Shown here piece after piece: positions 62,787-64,000 of a DNA stretch of 64,000 bases. The notes beneath the pieces were generated by a model, which saw nothing but the letters and a program-made list of their open reading frames with translations, ran no database searches and was not told where the DNA came from. Every line of letters starts with the position of its first letter. The stretch's first letter is position 1. Source of the DNA: Fen-1231 sp035286465. Lineage in GTDB: Bacteria; Gemmatimonadota; Gemmatimonadetes; Gemmatimonadales; Gemmatimonadaceae. The translations under genes and the position numbers were made by a program. Location of the stretch: contig DATEDF010000019.1 of NCBI GenBank assembly GCA_035286465.1, forward strand, positions 27,248-91,247, read 5' to 3'.

Positions 62787-63728
62787 TCACAGCTGCCGTG
62801 ACAACCAGTGCATGACGTTCAGCACGAACTGGCGGTTGTCGTTGTCGCCCGTGTTGATACCGTACAGCACGCGACCGCTCACTTGCGCGGTCACCATGCC
62901 GCCCTCGCCCAGGACCACGATTCGACCTCGGCCGAGTTCGAATGCCAGCGCCTGGGCTCGGCCAGCGGGACGCTGGGCCAGCACGTCGCCGCCGATCGGC
63001 ACTGACTCCACAGCCGCGTCCGGAAGGCGGAGCAACGCCGTTGCGCCGGGTGGGCCGTCGAGCGATTGCCCGGTGTAGGTCATCACGCGCGCGAGCTTGG
63101 TCCCGGATCGATCGCCGGTGATGATTGGGTGGTCGCCGAGGCGACCGTTCCCGACCGAGAACAGCAGCGGGTCCGACGGTTCGCCCGGCACCTCGACGAA
63201 GCCCTTATGCATCGTGACGTCGAGCGCATCGCCGAGCGCGGACGCGGCCTCGCCGAACGGCGCATGGTCACCGATCAGGAGCAGCGACCCGCCACCCTCG
63301 ACCCACGCGCGGACCGCCTCGATCTCGGGTGCCGTGAACGCTGGATCACTGCGCGGCTTGTCGGTGGCAACCGGCAGGTTTATGCCAAAAAGCTGAGGCT
63401 TGGGTGCACCGGACGCGTTGGCAATTACCAGGACCTGCACGCCGTCGAGGTAGGCGGGCGTGAACGTGCCGTGACCCCGCTCGACGGCGTAGCCGTCGGC
63501 GCGCAGCAGCCGTGCGAAAGGCCAATAGCGGCCGCTGAAGCCAGCGCTCGAGGCGTTGTGGTGTCCTTCGTCGAAGAGTACGCGCGGATGCTTGCTCGTG
63601 AACGATGGCTGCGCAACAGCAGGATCCCAGCCGTAGTCAGCGCGCTGAGCGAAGAAGAACGAACTTCCCAGGAAGACCACCAGCGCGGCGCCGATGACGG
63701 CGCTGACGACGAGAAGGGCCTTCTTCAT
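62787..63728 (-). CDS. Membrane-anchored protein of unknown function, DUF4350/GATase-like
   Basis: 313 residues from ATG 63728, preceded by a strong GGAGG. An uncleaved or cleaved signal helix occupies residues 4-26. The rest resembles DUF4350/ThuA-type flavodoxin-like folds: RVLFDEGHHNASS (about 49-61), LLRADGYAVERG, QVLVIANASG, VRAWVEGGGSLLLIGDHAPFG, ITGDRSGT, and a C-terminal GRIVVLGEGGM. The conserved His/Asp residues hint at metal or substrate binding, but no reaction can be assigned. The ORF fills cassette 1 almost exactly. Confidence 0.7.
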   Translation of the reverse strand: MKKALLVVSAVIGAALVVFLGSSFFFAQRADYGWDPAVAQPSFTSKHPRVLFDEGHHNASSAGFSGRYWPFARLLRADGYAVERGHGTFTPAYLDGVQVLVIANASGAPKPQLFGINLPVATDKPRSDPAFTAPEIEAVRAWVEGGGSLLLIGDHAPFGEAASALGDALDVTMHKGFVEVPGEPSDPLLFSVGNGRLGDHPIITGDRSGTKLARVMTYTGQSLDGPPGATALLRLPDAAVESVPIGGDVLAQRPAGRAQALAFELGRGRIVVLGEGGMVTAQVSGRVLYGINTGDNDNRQFVLNVMHWLSRQL

Positions 63729-63761
63729 TCCGTTCCTCCGGCAATGCTCGGTCGAACAGCC

Positions 63762-63859
63762 GCCCAACGCCCGAGCTCACCTGCGGGCGAATCAAATCAA
63801 AGAGCCTGCGCAGCAGGCGCAATCCTTAGCTCGCCCGTCAGGTGCAGCGATCGTTAGAT
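63762..63859 (-). other. attC (or attI-like) site A at the array's upstream edge
   Basis: 98 bp bounded by GCCCAAC (plus 63762-63768) and GTTAGAT (63853-63859), both fitting the RYYYAAC/GTTRRRY boxes. Inner arms CACCTG and CGGGCGA pair with their complements, with one bulged A. The centre holds a GCCTGC/GCAGGC stem. It ends 4 bp before the apparent IS30-like end. Confidence 0.7.
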
Positions 63860-63862
63860 GGC

Positions 63863-64000
63863 GCGAATTCATAAAGTAAGTGCAACAGATGCCCGAACGA
63901 GAAAGGTGACCTGGGATACGGTACGCTTCGATTCTCCGCCAAGAGAAGGAAGCCACCCATGACGTATCACCAGATCACCTTCGCCGAAAGATACTCGATC
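63863..64000 (+). mobile_element. Left end of an IS30-like insertion sequence (runs off window)
   Basis: Sequence from about GAATTCATAAAGTAAGTGCA onward resembles IS30-family terminal repeats, and a transposase start follows at 63959. The exact end and any target duplication cannot be set from one side. Confidence 0.5.
63959..64000 (+). CDS. IS30-family transposase, N-terminal fragment
   Basis: Fourteen codons are visible, reading MTYHQITFAERYSI, after a GAAGGAAG ribosome-binding site. This is the usual opening of IS30-family transposases (MTYxQLTxEERYxI), just before their helix-turn-helix. The gene continues beyond the window, so its integrity is unknown. Confidence 0.6.
   Translation, partial: MTYHQITFAERYSI

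Overview
The window is GC-rich and nearly gap-free. Gene content points to a diderm bacterium that makes Kdo-type lipopolysaccharide, makes menaquinone by the futalosine route, and respires through a 14-subunit complex I. The mix of proteins (UPF0182, YfhO-like, sigma-54, lipoprotein-type LptC, futalosine cluster) fits Gemmatimonadota best. That assignment is inference: no rRNA or other phylogenetic marker was tested.

Layout. From 1 to 49,106 every gene is on the minus strand, so operons read from high to low coordinates. (a) 1-3,789: envelope sugar and membrane genes (YfhO-like protein cut by the window edge, flippase-like protein, two glycosyltransferases). (b) 3,786-12,961: a Kdo/LPS-export operon, kdsB-pyrG-kdsA-kdsD-lptC-lptA-lptB-rpoN, behind a good sigma-70 promoter. 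PyrG supplies CTP for KdsB, KdsD and KdsA make Kdo-8-phosphate, and LptA/B/C export LPS. (c) 13,038-18,578: pabA/trpG-type amidotransferase, Tat-exported oxidoreductase, xerD, DedA, ispF, mqnC. (d) 18,637-26,672: mqnA and mqnE continue into a fatty-acid/phospholipid operon, yceD-rpmF-plsX-fabH-fabD-fabG-acpP-fabF, whose promoter lies so close to yceD that the transcript should be leaderless. (e) 26,743-34,506: DUF1761 protein, ndk, sucCD, carbamate kinase, UPF0182 protein, phosphohexomutase. (f) 34,503-49,106: the complete nuoA-N operon, with a promoter and a Rex-like operator directly upstream. The menaquinone from (c,d) is the likely electron acceptor.

After 49,280 come plus-strand dcd, a Uma2-type gene and an nfeD/slipin pair. 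Then minus-strand genes follow: a methyltransferase, an exported PIMT, a COG2403 GTPase next to ornithine aminotransferase, two unknown genes, an epoxide hydrolase, a secreted hydrolase-like protein and a decayed PAP2 gene.

The most interesting part is 61.25-63.86 kb. It looks like a small integron gene-cassette array without a visible integrase (CALIN-like). There are three minus-strand cassettes: hicBA, an RHH-antitoxin/PIN-toxin pair, and a membrane-anchored protein of unknown function. They are separated by attC-like imperfect palindromes whose terminal boxes match the cassette starts. An apparent IS30-family element begins immediately beyond it and runs off the window. No rRNA, tRNA, CRISPR or prophage was seen.
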